Positions 43,368 to 52,172 of a DNA stretch of 64,000 bases are shown in pieces (positions within the stretch are counted from its first letter, which is position 1; each line of letters begins with the position of its first letter). Source of the stretch: Chloracidobacterium sp. GTDB lineage: Bacteria; Acidobacteriota; Blastocatellia; Pyrinomonadales; Pyrinomonadaceae. The notes beneath the pieces were generated by a model that did not search any database, was not told where the DNA came from, and was given only the letters and a program-made list of their open reading frames with translations. The stretch lies in assembly GCA_016716305.1 (NCBI GenBank), contig JADJWP010000002.1, forward strand, positions 1,920,501-1,984,500, in the 5' to 3' direction. Made by a program: the position numbers and the translations under genes.

Positions 43368-43445
43368 ATGCTGTGTAAAATTTCATCAAACGGCATTGGT
43401 AACGATCCGCGGCACGTTGCAGTGGATTTGGAGGCAATAAATTGA
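43368..43445 (+). CDS. Possible 25-codon leader ORF overlapping the ftsH start
   Basis: ATG at 43368 has AGGAA about seven bases upstream. It runs 25 codons (MLCKISSNGIGNDPRHVAVD and five more residues) and ends in TGA at 43443-43445, overlapping the TTG start of ftsH (43442-43444) as TTGA. The overlap and ribosome sites suggest translational coupling, but no family similarity is known to me and it could be chance. Confidence 0.35.
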   Translation: MLCKISSNGIGNDPRHVAVDLEAIN

Positions 43446-45373
43446 ATTCGAAAGCAAGACAGATCGTATTGTGGTTGATGATCATTTCCAGCGCGTTGCT
43501 GTTTGTTTGGTACCTTCAGGGCAAACAGACCAAACCGCCGCAGGAATTGTCGTTTGATACAGCGCTGACACAGATCAAGAACAAGGATATCAAAGAGGTG
43601 ACGGTCAAGCAGGACACCCTCGAACTCGTCGATAAGAACGATGCCAAGCTTAGTGCAAAGCTCGACTCAAGCGACTCGACACGTGACCAGATATACAAGG
43701 CCGCCGAAGGCACCGATACTAAGATCAACCTCGAACAGGCTTCGAGCGGCCTCGGGTGGCTGATACTCATCAACGCTTTGCCGTTCCTCCTTCTCATCGG
43801 CTTTTTGGCATTCACGCTTCGCCAGATGCAAGCGGGCGGCAATAAGGCCTTGAGTTTTGGCAAATCAAAGGCAAAGCTGCTCAATAATCAACAGAAACGC
43901 GTCACATTCAAAGACGTTGCCGGTGTCGAAGAGGCGAAGGAAGAACTTCAGGAGATCATCGAATTCCTCAAAGATCCGCAAAAGTTCCAGAAACTCGGCG
44001 GCAAGATCCCCAAGGGTGTACTGATGGTGGGGCCTCCCGGAACCGGTAAGACCCTTCTCGCTAAGGCTATCGCGGGCGAGGCCAATGTGCCGTTCTTTTC
44101 GATCTCGGGTTCTGATTTTGTCGAGATGTTCGTTGGTGTCGGTGCGAGCCGCGTCCGCGACCTTTTCGAACAGGGAAAGAAGAACGCTCCGTGCATCATT
44201 TTCATCGACGAGATCGACGCTGTCGGCCGTCATCGCGGCGCCGGCCTTGGCGGCGGCCATGATGAGCGCGAGCAGACGCTCAATCAGCTTCTGGTCGAAA
44301 TGGACGGTTTCGAATCGAACGACGGCGTCATCCTGGTCGCCTCGACCAACCGCCCGGACGTTCTCGATCCCGCATTGCTGCGTCCCGGTCGATTTGATCG
44401 CAGGGTCGTGGTCGGCAGGCCGGACGTTCGCGGACGCGAAGGTATCTTGAAGGTCCATACGCGCAAAATACCTCTGGACGAAGCCGTTGACATCAGCGTT
44501 ATCGCACGAGGGACGCCCGGATTCACCGGTGCTGATCTTGCCAATATCGTGAACGAAGCGGCTCTCAATGCGGCCCGATACAACAAAAAGGTCGTGATGA
44601 TGTCAGACTTCGAGATCGCGAAGGACAAGGTCTTGATGGGCGCTGAACGCAAAAGCATGGTGTTGAGCGACGCTGAAAAGAAGTTGACGGCGTATCACGA
44701 GGCCGGACATACGATGGTCGGGTTGAAGGTCCCTTCGGCCGATCCCGTTCACAAGGTCTCGATCATTCCCCGCGGAATGGCCCTTGGCGTCACCCAACAG
44801 CTTCCCGAGGCCGACCGTCACAGCTATACACGCGAGTATTTGCTCAGCCAGATCGCGATATTGATGGGTGGACGGCTTGCCGAAGAGATATACTTCGGTG
44901 ATGACAAGGTAACGACCGGCGCTTCGAATGACATCGAGCGTGCGACCGAACTTGCCAGAGCGATGGTGTGCGAATATGGAATGTCCGATCTCGGCCCGTT
45001 GACCTTCGGTAAAAAGGAAGAGCAGATATTCCTCGGACGCGAAATCTCGCAGCATCGCGATTATTCTGAAGAGACGGCGATCAAGATCGATTCTGAAGTG
45101 AAGAAGATCATTGCCGCACAATACGACAACGCCCGAGCCATCATCACCAACAACGCTGACGCGATGGTCAGGCTGGCCGAGGCGCTTCTCGAACTCGAAA
45201 CGCTTGACAGCGTTCAGATCCGGCGTGTTGTCGCCGGGCTGCCGCTGGACGGGACCGAACCGGTTTCGTCTACCACGGACGACGACGGTTCACCCGAGGT
45301 CGAGGAAAAAGGCGGACGCTTCAAGAAGCCGATCCTGCCTCCGATAACGCCGAACAATCCGGCAACGGCCTAA
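43442..45373 (+). CDS. ftsH: ATP-dependent zinc metalloprotease FtsH
   Basis: 643 residues with a TTG start, eight bases after GGAGG. This start gives the expected N-terminus with a first membrane helix at ~8-26; a second lies at ~105-125. Then AAA+ (Walker A GPPGTGKT ~196, Walker B IIFIDEIDAVGRHRGAGLGG, SRH) and the M41 protease (HEAGH at ~419-423, third ligand Asp in TGASNDIERAT). FtsH degrades misfolded membrane proteins and some cytosolic regulators. A disordered C-tail ends the protein. tilS before and folP after are its usual neighbours. Confidence 0.97.
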   Translation: MNSKARQIVLWLMIISSALLFVWYLQGKQTKPPQELSFDTALTQIKNKDIKEVTVKQDTLELVDKNDAKLSAKLDSSDSTRDQIYKAAEGTDTKINLEQASSGLGWLILINALPFLLLIGFLAFTLRQMQAGGNKALSFGKSKAKLLNNQQKRVTFKDVAGVEEAKEELQEIIEFLKDPQKFQKLGGKIPKGVLMVGPPGTGKTLLAKAIAGEANVPFFSISGSDFVEMFVGVGASRVRDLFEQGKKNAPCIIFIDEIDAVGRHRGAGLGGGHDEREQTLNQLLVEMDGFESNDGVILVASTNRPDVLDPALLRPGRFDRRVVVGRPDVRGREGILKVHTRKIPLDEAVDISVIARGTPGFTGADLANIVNEAALNAARYNKKVVMMSDFEIAKDKVLMGAERKSMVLSDAEKKLTAYHEAGHTMVGLKVPSADPVHKVSIIPRGMALGVTQQLPEADRHSYTREYLLSQIAILMGGRLAEEIYFGDDKVTTGASNDIERATELARAMVCEYGMSDLGPLTFGKKEEQIFLGREISQHRDYSEETAIKIDSEVKKIIAAQYDNARAIITNNADAMVRLAEALLELETLDSVQIRRVVAGLPLDGTEPVSSTTDDDGSPEVEEKGGRFKKPILPPITPNNPATA

Positions 45374-45393
45374 GGCCCGTTCAACCTGAACAT

Positions 45394-45430
45394 AAAAAGG
45401 CAAAAGTAGTATTCTTACTTTTGCCTTTTT
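45394..45430 (+). terminator. Strong terminator after ftsH
   Basis: A perfect 15-bp stem, 45394-45408 with 45416-45430, around a seven-base loop (GTATTCT). The right arm ends in TTTTT and GCTTTT follows. It separates ftsH from folP, whose ATG begins nine bases beyond the stem, so folP expression would need readthrough or a promoter within ftsH. Confidence 0.88.
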
Positions 45431-45438
45431 GCTTTTAA

Positions 45439-46296
45439 ATGAAGTCCATGAAGTACTGGCAGACTTCCGGCCGCAGACTTCCGCTTGGCCGGCCGCTCGT
45501 AATGGGGATTCTCAACATCACGCCGGACAGCTTTTCTGACGGCGGCAGATACCTCTCGTCTGATGATGCACTTCGGCGTGCCGGCGAAATGATCGAGGAA
45601 GGTGCCGACATAATTGATATCGGCGGCGAATCGACCCGGCCCGGAAGCTCACCGGTCGATCCCGAGGACGAGATCGGCCGCGTCGTTCCGGTCATCGAAG
45701 CGATCGTCCGACGTTTCGATCGTCCGGTATCGATCGACACGAGCAAAGCTTCGGTGGCCGAAGCTGCGGTCAAAGCCGGGGCAGAGATCATTAACGACAT
45801 TTCGGGCCTTCGGTTCGATCCGAAGGTTGCAGCGGTCGCGTCGGCGAATGGAACGGGCCTTGTGCTTATGCATTCCCGCGGCGAGTTTGGATCGATGCAC
45901 AGCCTGGAGCCGGTCGCCGATATTCAAGCCGAGGTCAGGTCAGGTTTTGACCAAAGCATCGAGATCGCCACATCGAACGGCGTCGGAAAAGATCAGATTG
46001 TCCTCGACGTCGGTATCGGGTTTGGCAAAACACTGGATCAGAATCTCGCCCTGCTCGGCGATCTGGCCGGACTTATCCGCGATTTCGCCGAGTTCCCTTT
46101 TCTGATCGGCACATCGCGAAAGTCATTCATCGCAAAGATCCTCGATGAAGCTCCGTCCGATTCGCGCCTTGCCGGCAGTCTGGCAAGTGCCGTGATCGCC
46201 GTCTGGCAAGGAGCCTCGATCGCTCGTGTCCACGATGTCCGACAGACGGCGGAGGCGTTCCGTATAGTCGATGCGGTCCGGCGATCGGTCGATTAA
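45439..46296 (+). CDS. folP: Dihydropteroate synthase
   Basis: 285 residues. It joins 6-hydroxymethyl-7,8-dihydropterin pyrophosphate and p-aminobenzoate in folate synthesis and is the target of sulfonamides. Both signatures are present: GILNITPDSFSDGGRYLSSD near residue 18 and EEGADIIDIGGESTRPGSSP. SIDTSKASVAEAAVKAG, NDISGL and LIGTSRKSFI are intact. A second in-frame ATG follows at 45448. There is no evident ribosome site, since the terminator hairpin abuts the start. Confidence 0.95.
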   Translation: MKSMKYWQTSGRRLPLGRPLVMGILNITPDSFSDGGRYLSSDDALRRAGEMIEEGADIIDIGGESTRPGSSPVDPEDEIGRVVPVIEAIVRRFDRPVSIDTSKASVAEAAVKAGAEIINDISGLRFDPKVAAVASANGTGLVLMHSRGEFGSMHSLEPVADIQAEVRSGFDQSIEIATSNGVGKDQIVLDVGIGFGKTLDQNLALLGDLAGLIRDFAEFPFLIGTSRKSFIAKILDEAPSDSRLAGSLASAVIAVWQGASIARVHDVRQTAEAFRIVDAVRRSVD

Positions 46297-46799
46297 ATAT
46301 CCGACGGCACAAGCTCAAGAAATGTTGCGATCTCGACGATCTTTCTCTTGTTCAGACAGACCATTCCGCCGCCAATGCCGCCGCCTGTTTTTGTCGTCCA
46401 ATCGGTTCGCGGATCGCGCCAATCGCCAGAGTTGCCGTCGAGGCTTTCGATCTCGTCGCCTTGCACGTCGCTGACCAGGCCGAAATGGTGGGTCGTTTTG
46501 CCGCCGACAACGGGCATGTAATAGAGATCGCCCGGCCTCGGGTTCGTGGTCTTGGGAAAGGCCTCGAGCATCCGCCCGGTGGACTTGTTGCCAAGCGGCG
46601 CCTTTGCGATCTTCCCCGTCAAACCTGCCCGGTCGACACACCAATGAACGAAGTGGGTGCACCAGCTTACCTGCAGATGTGAGGTGACCGTCTGTGTGCA
46701 CGAAAAGTCGATATACTCCTTTACCCGTGCAGGATTCGATTTCAGGCTGTTACCGATCTCCTGGTATCCGACAAACAGAACTACATCCCTGAATCCCAT
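46293..46799 (-). CDS. CHAP-like cysteine peptidase/amidase
   Basis: 168 residues. The C-x-x-F core of CHAP domains is seen in SWCTHFVHWC (Cys near residue 47), a His in KTTHHFGLVSDVQGDEIESL, then the acidic DGNSGDWRDP turn; PRPGDLYYMPV marks the start of the C-terminal beta part. CHAP enzymes cleave peptidoglycan peptides or glutathionyl-spermidine. Unusually it has no signal peptide. Its stop overlaps folP by a few bases, convergent. AAGGAG lies 13 bases before the ATG, a long spacing. Substrate unclear. Confidence 0.75.
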   Translation of the reverse strand: MGFRDVVLFVGYQEIGNSLKSNPARVKEYIDFSCTQTVTSHLQVSWCTHFVHWCVDRAGLTGKIAKAPLGNKSTGRMLEAFPKTTNPRPGDLYYMPVVGGKTTHHFGLVSDVQGDEIESLDGNSGDWRDPRTDWTTKTGGGIGGGMVCLNKRKIVEIATFLELVPSDI

Positions 46800-46921
46800 A
46801 AAACACTCGCTGCTCCTTTGTTGACGACGCCTATTTTCCGTTTAATTTGCTGAATGTCAAAAGCCGCTCGACGCAGCCTGCCGATAAATCGAAAATTCGG
46901 GTAGAATAATGTAATTCTGAT

Positions 46922-47497
46922 ATGGAAATACTTCGTCCCATGCTTTCACGGACACTCAGATCGCTTGCTGTCGTAACGATCTCATTTGCGGTTTTGGGTT
47001 TTACCGACTGCTACAAACCGGTCACAAATTCGGGCCTGCCCAAGAATATTCGAACCGTTGCCGTTCCGGCATTTCAGGCCGAAGCGAAAGGGCTCCGTTA
47101 TCGGGTCGAATCTAGATTTACCGAAGCCGTATCGCGTGAGATCATCCGACGCGGGAATGGCCTCAGGGTTCAGGGCACGACCCGCGGGGCTGATGCGGTC
47201 ATCGAGGGCACGATACGCGATTTCAGCTTTACCGGAGTTCTGCTGGACAGCGAAGGACGTGCTCGCGTATACGAGGTGACGATCGTCGCTGCTGTAACGA
47301 TCCGAGACCTTAAAGAAGAAAAGATCCTGTTCGATAACCAGAATTTTGTGTTCCGTGATTCGTTCGAATTCTCCTCAGATCCGCGATCGTTCTTTAACGA
47401 AGAAGACCCGGCGGTCGAGCGGATCGCACGGTCGTTTGCTGAGGCCGCCGTTTCGGCATTTGTGAACGGCATCGGTGTGCGCGACGAAAAGAAATAG
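46922..47497 (+). CDS. lptE: LPS-assembly lipoprotein LptE family
   Basis: 191 residues. LptE family pattern: GLPKNIRTVAVPAFQAEAKG, YRVESRFTEAVSREIIRRG, GADAVIEGTIRDFSFTGVLL and DRNFVFRDSFEF-like FVFRDSFEFSSDPR. LptE plugs the LptD barrel in LPS export. A signal sequence leads to Cys30, but the lipobox reads FTDC with Asp before Cys, which is not canonical, so lipidation is uncertain. Start could be Met1 or Met7 (46940). Its neighbour holA is the same as in many diderms. Confidence 0.85.
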   Translation: MEILRPMLSRTLRSLAVVTISFAVLGFTDCYKPVTNSGLPKNIRTVAVPAFQAEAKGLRYRVESRFTEAVSREIIRRGNGLRVQGTTRGADAVIEGTIRDFSFTGVLLDSEGRARVYEVTIVAAVTIRDLKEEKILFDNQNFVFRDSFEFSSDPRSFFNEEDPAVERIARSFAEAAVSAFVNGIGVRDEKK

Positions 47498-47515
47498 GCC
47501 GTTCGGGTTTTTGAT

Positions 47516-48571
47516 ATGCCGGAAACGTCGAAAGACGCATTGAGAGAACAGCTGAAACGCCGCGAGATCGCGCCGGTGTACGTACTCCATGGTCCGGAAT
47601 CCGCCCTTCGTGACCTTGCCGCCAAGACGATCGCAGATCTCGCATTTTCTGAAGGCGAGTTTCGTGATTTCAACGAGGACGCCTACAGCCTCAGCAACGC
47701 TGAGAATCTGCGTTCGGCCCTCGCCGCAGCCGAACAACTCCCGATGATGGCCCAAAGACGTGTCGTTCAGATCACCGACGCACGGATCGCCGCAACAGCG
47801 CAACGCGACACACTGAAAGAAGAGTTTGAACCAGTGCTGGCGGCATACCTTTCGAACCCGTCGCCGCAGACCGTTCTGATAATACTTGCCGATGAGCTTA
47901 ACGGTAGTCGAAAGATATCGAAGCTCCTGTCAAAGCACGCGGTCGTGGTCGAATTCAGGCGTTTAGAAGGCGCTGAGCTCATTCGATGGGTAAAGGGCAA
48001 TTTTGAACAACTCGGTGCACGGATCGACGAGAATTCCGTGCGCCATCTTATCTCTTTAACAGGTTCTGATCTCCGCAGGCTGTCGGGCGAGATAGGCAAG
48101 CTGGCGACAGCCGCGATAACAAACGGGATGGTCACGGTCGATCTGATCGATGACCTGGTCAGCCATAAAGCCGAACTTTCAAATTTTGACCTCACCGATC
48201 ACCTCGTTGCGGGCCGAAAAAGCCAGGCGATCGCCGCAATGCGAAAAATACTCAGCGACGGAGCAGAACCGCTCGCCCTGCTCGGGCTGATCTCATACAA
48301 TTTCCGACGGCTGCTGATGGCAAAATCGATGATGGAGAGCGGGGCAGAGCGTTCGGATATCACCAGAATCGTGAAATTGCGATACAGCGATCAGGAACCG
48401 TTCCTGGCCGCGGCACGGCGCGCCGAGACACGACGGCTTGCTTCGATCCTAAAGCGGCTCGCTGCGGTCGATCTGGCAATAAAAACGTCGGTCGGCGGAG
48501 GCGGCCCGCAAGGCTCCGCAATGCAGATCGAGATGTTGGTAAGCGAAATTGCTACGTCCGCAGGCCAATGA
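47516..48571 (+). CDS. holA: DNA polymerase III delta subunit
   Basis: 351 residues. HolA is the clamp-loader subunit that opens the beta sliding clamp. Visible: RREIAPVYVLHGPESALRDL (degenerate P-loop area), FRDFNEDAYSLSNAENLRSA, EQLPMMAQRRVVQI, VEFRRLEGAELIRWV, SLTGSDLRRLSGEIGKL and a C-terminal helical domain ending near MQIEMLVSEIA. It follows lptE by 18 bp. Confidence 0.93.
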   Translation: MPETSKDALREQLKRREIAPVYVLHGPESALRDLAAKTIADLAFSEGEFRDFNEDAYSLSNAENLRSALAAAEQLPMMAQRRVVQITDARIAATAQRDTLKEEFEPVLAAYLSNPSPQTVLIILADELNGSRKISKLLSKHAVVVEFRRLEGAELIRWVKGNFEQLGARIDENSVRHLISLTGSDLRRLSGEIGKLATAAITNGMVTVDLIDDLVSHKAELSNFDLTDHLVAGRKSQAIAAMRKILSDGAEPLALLGLISYNFRRLLMAKSMMESGAERSDITRIVKLRYSDQEPFLAAARRAETRRLASILKRLAAVDLAIKTSVGGGGPQGSAMQIEMLVSEIATSAGQ

Positions 48572-48737
48572 TGGCGTAGCGGACGTCCTGTGAAATGTGA
48601 GATGTTGATTGTAGGGGCAGCAATTATGGCTGCCCGATGTCTTTGTACCTGGGAAAGGAAGACGGGCCGGGACTCGCCCTGCCCCTACAATTCTTGCGAT
48701 AGGCACCCTCGCCCATCAAATGCCGTCTTTCAGACCG
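48572..48737. other. Intergenic region after holA
   Basis: About 165 bp between the convergent holA and zinc-ribbon genes. It is almost filled by the inverted-repeat element at 48608-48691, which has its own entry. No gene is seen. Confidence 0.7.
48608..48691. mobile_element. 84-bp inverted-repeat (MITE-like) element
   Basis: It is bounded by perfect 13-bp terminal inverted repeats, ATTGTAGGGGCAG (48608-48620) and CTGCCCCTACAAT (48679-48691). Within the left half GGCTGCCC pairs loosely with GGGGCAGC, and the centre carries GGGCCGGGACTCGCCC. Elements with TTGTAGGGGC ends recur in many bacterial genomes and are probably non-autonomous. No ORF inside; it could also act as a transcription stop between two convergent genes. 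Confidence 0.7.
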
Positions 48738-49469
48738 TCAGATCGGTTCTACGCCGAGCCCGATATTGAGATAGTGATAGAGATCGTTGAAATCCAAAAC
48801 AGCGCGATTCAATATTAGCGGCAGCTGCGGAATGTCGCTTGTGTTCACGATCAGATTCAGGTTTCTGAGAAATGCCTCGTGAGCGTTCATCGTTGTACCG
48901 CCGTCTTCCAGCGAAACAAGGAAAAGCCGTCGCCGCTCTGACGAGTACATCGCGTTCGCCTTTTGCTGCAATATCGCTGCACCGCCAAACTCGGCCGCGA
49001 AATCAGGCGAGAATATCACGATCTCGGTCTTTCCCTCGCGAAGCCTTTCGTTAGCCTGAGCCGGTGTTTCTGCGATATAGACCTTATAACCAGCCTCTGC
49101 CAGCTTTTTGGCAACCTCGTCCTTGCGCTCGCCGAGGCAAAGCAAAACCCGCCGGGGCTTTTTGCTTATCTCGTCGTTCGTTTCGAGCGACGCACCGCCT
49201 GTCTGCAAAGCTGACAACAGCGATTTGAGCGCATTGTTTATCTCGAACTCCGATTCCTTTGCCGCAAACTCTTTCGAACCCTCTGAAGCCGCGGGTGCAG
49301 GCTGGTTGGCTTCGAGCTGTTGCGCGGTGGGCGATATCGGTGCCTTTGAGTCTTTCGTGGCCCGCAGCATGTTCTGACACCGAGGACATCGGACGGTAAA
49401 GTTACCGTTCGGTATCTTCGATTCGTCTACTTGCAGCGAAACCGAGCAATTGTCACAGCGAATGATCAT
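48738..49469 (-). CDS. Zinc-ribbon protein with receiver-like domain
   Basis: 243 residues. An N-terminal MJ0042-type zinc ribbon (MIIRCDNCSVSLQVDESKIP, then VRCPRCQNMLRA) is followed by a low-complexity Ala/Pro linker (~45-75) and a CheY-like alpha/beta domain (~105-235; VLLCLGERKDEVAKKLAEAG, EIVIFSPDF, RRLFLVSLED). The receiver's phosphoacceptor region reads IFSPDF with no clear Asp pocket at the start, so it may be a pseudo-receiver. It lies directly downstream of pilT on the same strand and may act in twitching motility. Confidence 0.8.
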   Translation of the reverse strand: MIIRCDNCSVSLQVDESKIPNGNFTVRCPRCQNMLRATKDSKAPISPTAQQLEANQPAPAASEGSKEFAAKESEFEINNALKSLLSALQTGGASLETNDEISKKPRRVLLCLGERKDEVAKKLAEAGYKVYIAETPAQANERLREGKTEIVIFSPDFAAEFGGAAILQQKANAMYSSERRRLFLVSLEDGGTTMNAHEAFLRNLNLIVNTSDIPQLPLILNRAVLDFNDLYHYLNIGLGVEPI

Positions 49470-49515
49470 AATCGTTTGATTCGAACCGATCTGTAAGGCG
49501 GTCGGGATCGGTTGC

Positions 49516-50721
49516 CTACTCCATCATGTCAAGAACCGAACTCGTGCTCGGGACCGCCGGCGGCGGCGGAGCGAGCGGCTGTACTGCCGGCATCGATCCG
49601 TTCTGGTTAACGTAATCTTCGGTCGAGGAAAGACCCTTAAGCTGCAGCAGCAGGTTGTTCTGATTCGTCGCATACGAAAGGCCGTCTTCCAGCGTTATCG
49701 TTTTGTCCTCGATATATTTGCGGATGACCGAATCAAAATCCTGCATGCCGTCGATCTCACCGTCGCGGATAGCGTCCAGCAGGGTCTTACCTTCCGTTTC
49801 GCCTTTTTCGATGTACTCGCGCGTTCGCGGGTTCGACTTGAGGATCTCGACGGCGGCTACGCGGCCCTTGCCGTCGGCTCTTGGAATAAGCCTCTGCGAA
49901 ACGATATAGCGAAAGGTCTGTGCCAAGCGAGTTCGGATGATACGTTCCTCGTTTTTCGGATAGAGCCCGATGATGCGGTCGATCGTCTTTGAAGCATCGA
50001 TCGTGTGAAGCGTAGAAAGGACCAAGTGGCCTGTTTCTGCGGCCTCAAGAGCGATCTCGGCCGTCTCGAGGTCACGCATCTCGCCAACGAGGATGACCTT
50101 GGGCGCTTGCCGAAGGGCGGCTCTCAATGCAGAGGCGAAGTCCTTGGTATCGGCCCCGACCTCGCGTTGGTTGATCGTGCTTTTCTTATGATTATGAAGA
50201 AACTCGATCGGGTCTTCGATCGTGACGATGTGATAGCTCTTGGTCTCGTTTATCCGGTCGATGATCGCGGCGAGTGTCGAGCTCTTTCCGGATCCGGTCG
50301 GGCCGGTCAAAAGAACGACGCCGTTGCGGATATTGCAGATATCTTCCAGCTGAGGCGGTATCTTTAACGTGTCGAAACTCGGAACATCGTGCGGGATAAC
50401 ACGCATTACTATCGAATACGAATTTCGTTGCTGAAAAATGTTCACGCGAAACCGGCATTTTCCGGGCAGTGCATAGCTCAGGTCAGCCGTACGGTATTTT
50501 GCGAGATGCAGTGCGGCGTCGGCATTATCACGCAAGATCGACATCGCGATCATCTCGGTCTGAAATGCCGAAAGCTTTCCTAAGCCCATCGGGGTTGACG
50601 GGTAGAGCGTGCCGTTGATCTCGACCTGCGGTTTTTGATTGCAAGAAAAGTTTAGGTCGCTGACATTATCGGACACGAGCAACATCTGCTCAATAATGGG
50701 TGCTACGTCAAGCAAACTCAT
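49516..50721 (-). CDS. pilT: Type IV pilus retraction ATPase PilT
   Basis: 401 residues from the ATG at 50721 (MSLLDVAPIIEQMLLVSDNV); AGGAG lies about 12 bases upstream, and the longer frame adds an unlikely leader. It powers pilus retraction. Walker A GPTGSGKSSTLAAIIDRINE, the Asp box (IVTIEDPIEFLH), Walker B VILVGEMRDLETAEIALEAA and His box TGHLVLSTLHTIDASKTIDR are all intact. A Pro-rich C-tail (PLAPPPPAVPSTSSVLD) is an addition to the usual PilT/PilU. No pilB or pilin genes are in the window. Confidence 0.93.
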   Translation of the reverse strand: MSLLDVAPIIEQMLLVSDNVSDLNFSCNQKPQVEINGTLYPSTPMGLGKLSAFQTEMIAMSILRDNADAALHLAKYRTADLSYALPGKCRFRVNIFQQRNSYSIVMRVIPHDVPSFDTLKIPPQLEDICNIRNGVVLLTGPTGSGKSSTLAAIIDRINETKSYHIVTIEDPIEFLHNHKKSTINQREVGADTKDFASALRAALRQAPKVILVGEMRDLETAEIALEAAETGHLVLSTLHTIDASKTIDRIIGLYPKNEERIIRTRLAQTFRYIVSQRLIPRADGKGRVAAVEILKSNPRTREYIEKGETEGKTLLDAIRDGEIDGMQDFDSVIRKYIEDKTITLEDGLSYATNQNNLLLQLKGLSSTEDYVNQNGSMPAVQPLAPPPPAVPSTSSVLDMME

Positions 50722-50923
50722 TTTTAGGAATACTCCTGAAGAAATTAACAAACAGGCGGGGCAAGGTGAGAAGAGCGGGTCAAGCAAATCCGTACAGGCG
50801 ATCTGCTGAGACCATTATCGCTCACAGATCACGAGGAACGCAAGTACTTTTTTAATAAACTTTAACACTGTTTTGCATTTTGAGACCTCGGGCGTCCGCG
50901 TTCACTTAAGGTCTTAAGGCTAC
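50722..50923. other. Intergenic region upstream of pilT
   Basis: About 200 bp between thiE and pilT, both on the minus strand. It is A/T-rich around 50845-50885 and should carry the pilT promoter. I do not see a sigma-54 type GG/GC box or a TPP riboswitch. Confidence 0.5.
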
Positions 50924-51574
50924 TTAAATCAGCGACGCAAGGCGTGCTTCGGCAGCCGAGGCGAGTTCGGTGAAGCGAGCCGCAATTTTTCCCGGTTCGC
51001 CGAGGACTGCACCAATGACAGCGGCTGAGTCAGCTCCGGCATCCAGCACGGCTGAGATGTTCGAAGCGTCGATTCCGCCGATAGCGACCAGCGGGATGTC
51101 CCCGATCGCATCGCGTACCTTTGCGATCGCATCAACGCCGACCACGGGATCATGATCGGGCTTTGAACCGGTAGGGAATATCGGCCCGAAAGCAATGTAA
51201 TCCAAAGGCAGACGGCTGGCCTCGATCGCCTGCTCTACCGTGTGCGTCGAAAAGCCGATGACCGACTTTGGGCCGAGTAATCTGCGGGCCTCTGTGGGGG
51301 GAAGGTCGTCCTGGCCCAGATGGACGCCGTCAGCCCCGATCATTATCGCGACATCGACGCGATCATTGACTATCAACCGTCCGCCGGCAGCCCGGACAAC
51401 TGCGAGGGTCTCGAGCGCCGCTTCAAAGAAACTGCCCGAACTCATTGATTTGTCTCGTATTTGTAAGAAACGGCAGCCGCCGTCGACGAGTGCCCTGGCC
51501 TGTTCTCGGTGGGTAAGGCCAGAAAGGCGTGTGTCCGTCAGCGGATAGACTTTTGGAAGGCGAAATTCAGGCAC
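50924..51574 (-). CDS. thiE: Thiamine-phosphate synthase
   Basis: 216 residues with a GTG start. It joins HMP-PP and thiazole phosphate to thiamine phosphate. Pattern: FLQIRDKSMSS, RLIVNDRVDVAIMIGADGVH, LGQDDLPPTEARRLLG, IGFSTHTVEQAIEA, YIAFGPIFPTGSKP, VAIGGIDASNISAVLDAGAD. The THTVEQ segment and DGVHLGQDDL are the substrate/Mg site. It is third in queA-rimI-thiE. No other thi genes are seen. Confidence 0.95.
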   Translation of the reverse strand: MPEFRLPKVYPLTDTRLSGLTHREQARALVDGGCRFLQIRDKSMSSGSFFEAALETLAVVRAAGGRLIVNDRVDVAIMIGADGVHLGQDDLPPTEARRLLGPKSVIGFSTHTVEQAIEASRLPLDYIAFGPIFPTGSKPDHDPVVGVDAIAKVRDAIGDIPLVAIGGIDASNISAVLDAGADSAAVIGAVLGEPGKIAARFTELASAAEARLASLI

Positions 51575-51619
51575 GTGGTCGTTGTAAGGCGTAACAAAGT
51601 CCTGGACAAGAAAGATCGG

Positions 51620-52153
51620 CTATACAAGCGATTTCATCATCAGATATCCATCCTCGCCGTCGCTGTAGTACTTCGAGACGCGCTGAACCGAACTGAAGCC
51701 GATCCCGCGATAAAGGCTCTGAGCCGCGGTATTGCTGACCCGGACCTCTAAAACGATCGTCGAGACGCCTTTAGCGGACATCGTCTTTTCAATATGCCTT
51801 ACCAATTGCTGCCCAAGACCGCGTCGGCGATGCTCCGGGGCGATCCCGATCGTCGTCAGGTGAGCCGCACCGTCCGGATTCATCATCACGAACGCGAAGC
51901 CAGCCATCTTACCCTCAGCCGTTACCATGCGATATCCGACGGTACTTGGGTCGTTCAACAGGTATGAGAACGTGTGCTTCGTGTAGTTTTCGCCGTTTCT
52001 AAAGCACCTTGCGTTGATGTTCAAGAGCTCGCCCAGATCGCCGATCGACATCGGGCGGATCTCGTAGCTGGTCGGCGGCGCAGGCACGGTGTTCTCAGGC
52101 TCGGCGAAGTGCGGCGGCACGAACAAGTTTCGGATCGACTGAAATACGGCCAT
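51620..52153 (-). CDS. rimI: Ribosomal-protein-alanine N-acetyltransferase RimI type
   Basis: 177 residues. GNAT fold with the acetyl-CoA motif TTIGIAPEHRRRGLGQQLVR, GVSTIVLEVRVSNTAAQSLY and the RimI-type ending RGIGFSSVQRVSKYYSDGEDGYLMMKS. The YYSDGEDGYLM end is the hallmark of RimI/TsaB-linked enzymes. About 20 extra residues precede the domain. It lies between queA and thiE, gaps 19 and 45 bp. Confidence 0.9.
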   Translation of the reverse strand: MAVFQSIRNLFVPPHFAEPENTVPAPPTSYEIRPMSIGDLGELLNINARCFRNGENYTKHTFSYLLNDPSTVGYRMVTAEGKMAGFAFVMMNPDGAAHLTTIGIAPEHRRRGLGQQLVRHIEKTMSAKGVSTIVLEVRVSNTAAQSLYRGIGFSSVQRVSKYYSDGEDGYLMMKSLV

Positions 52154-52172
52154 TGCTTTGAGGCACCAATGT

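Noticed and set aside
50722..50923. TPP riboswitch near thiE or sigma-54 promoter for pilT
   Set aside because: No THI-box core (CTGAGA...ACC(T/C)GA) and no GG-N10-GC promoter could be read.
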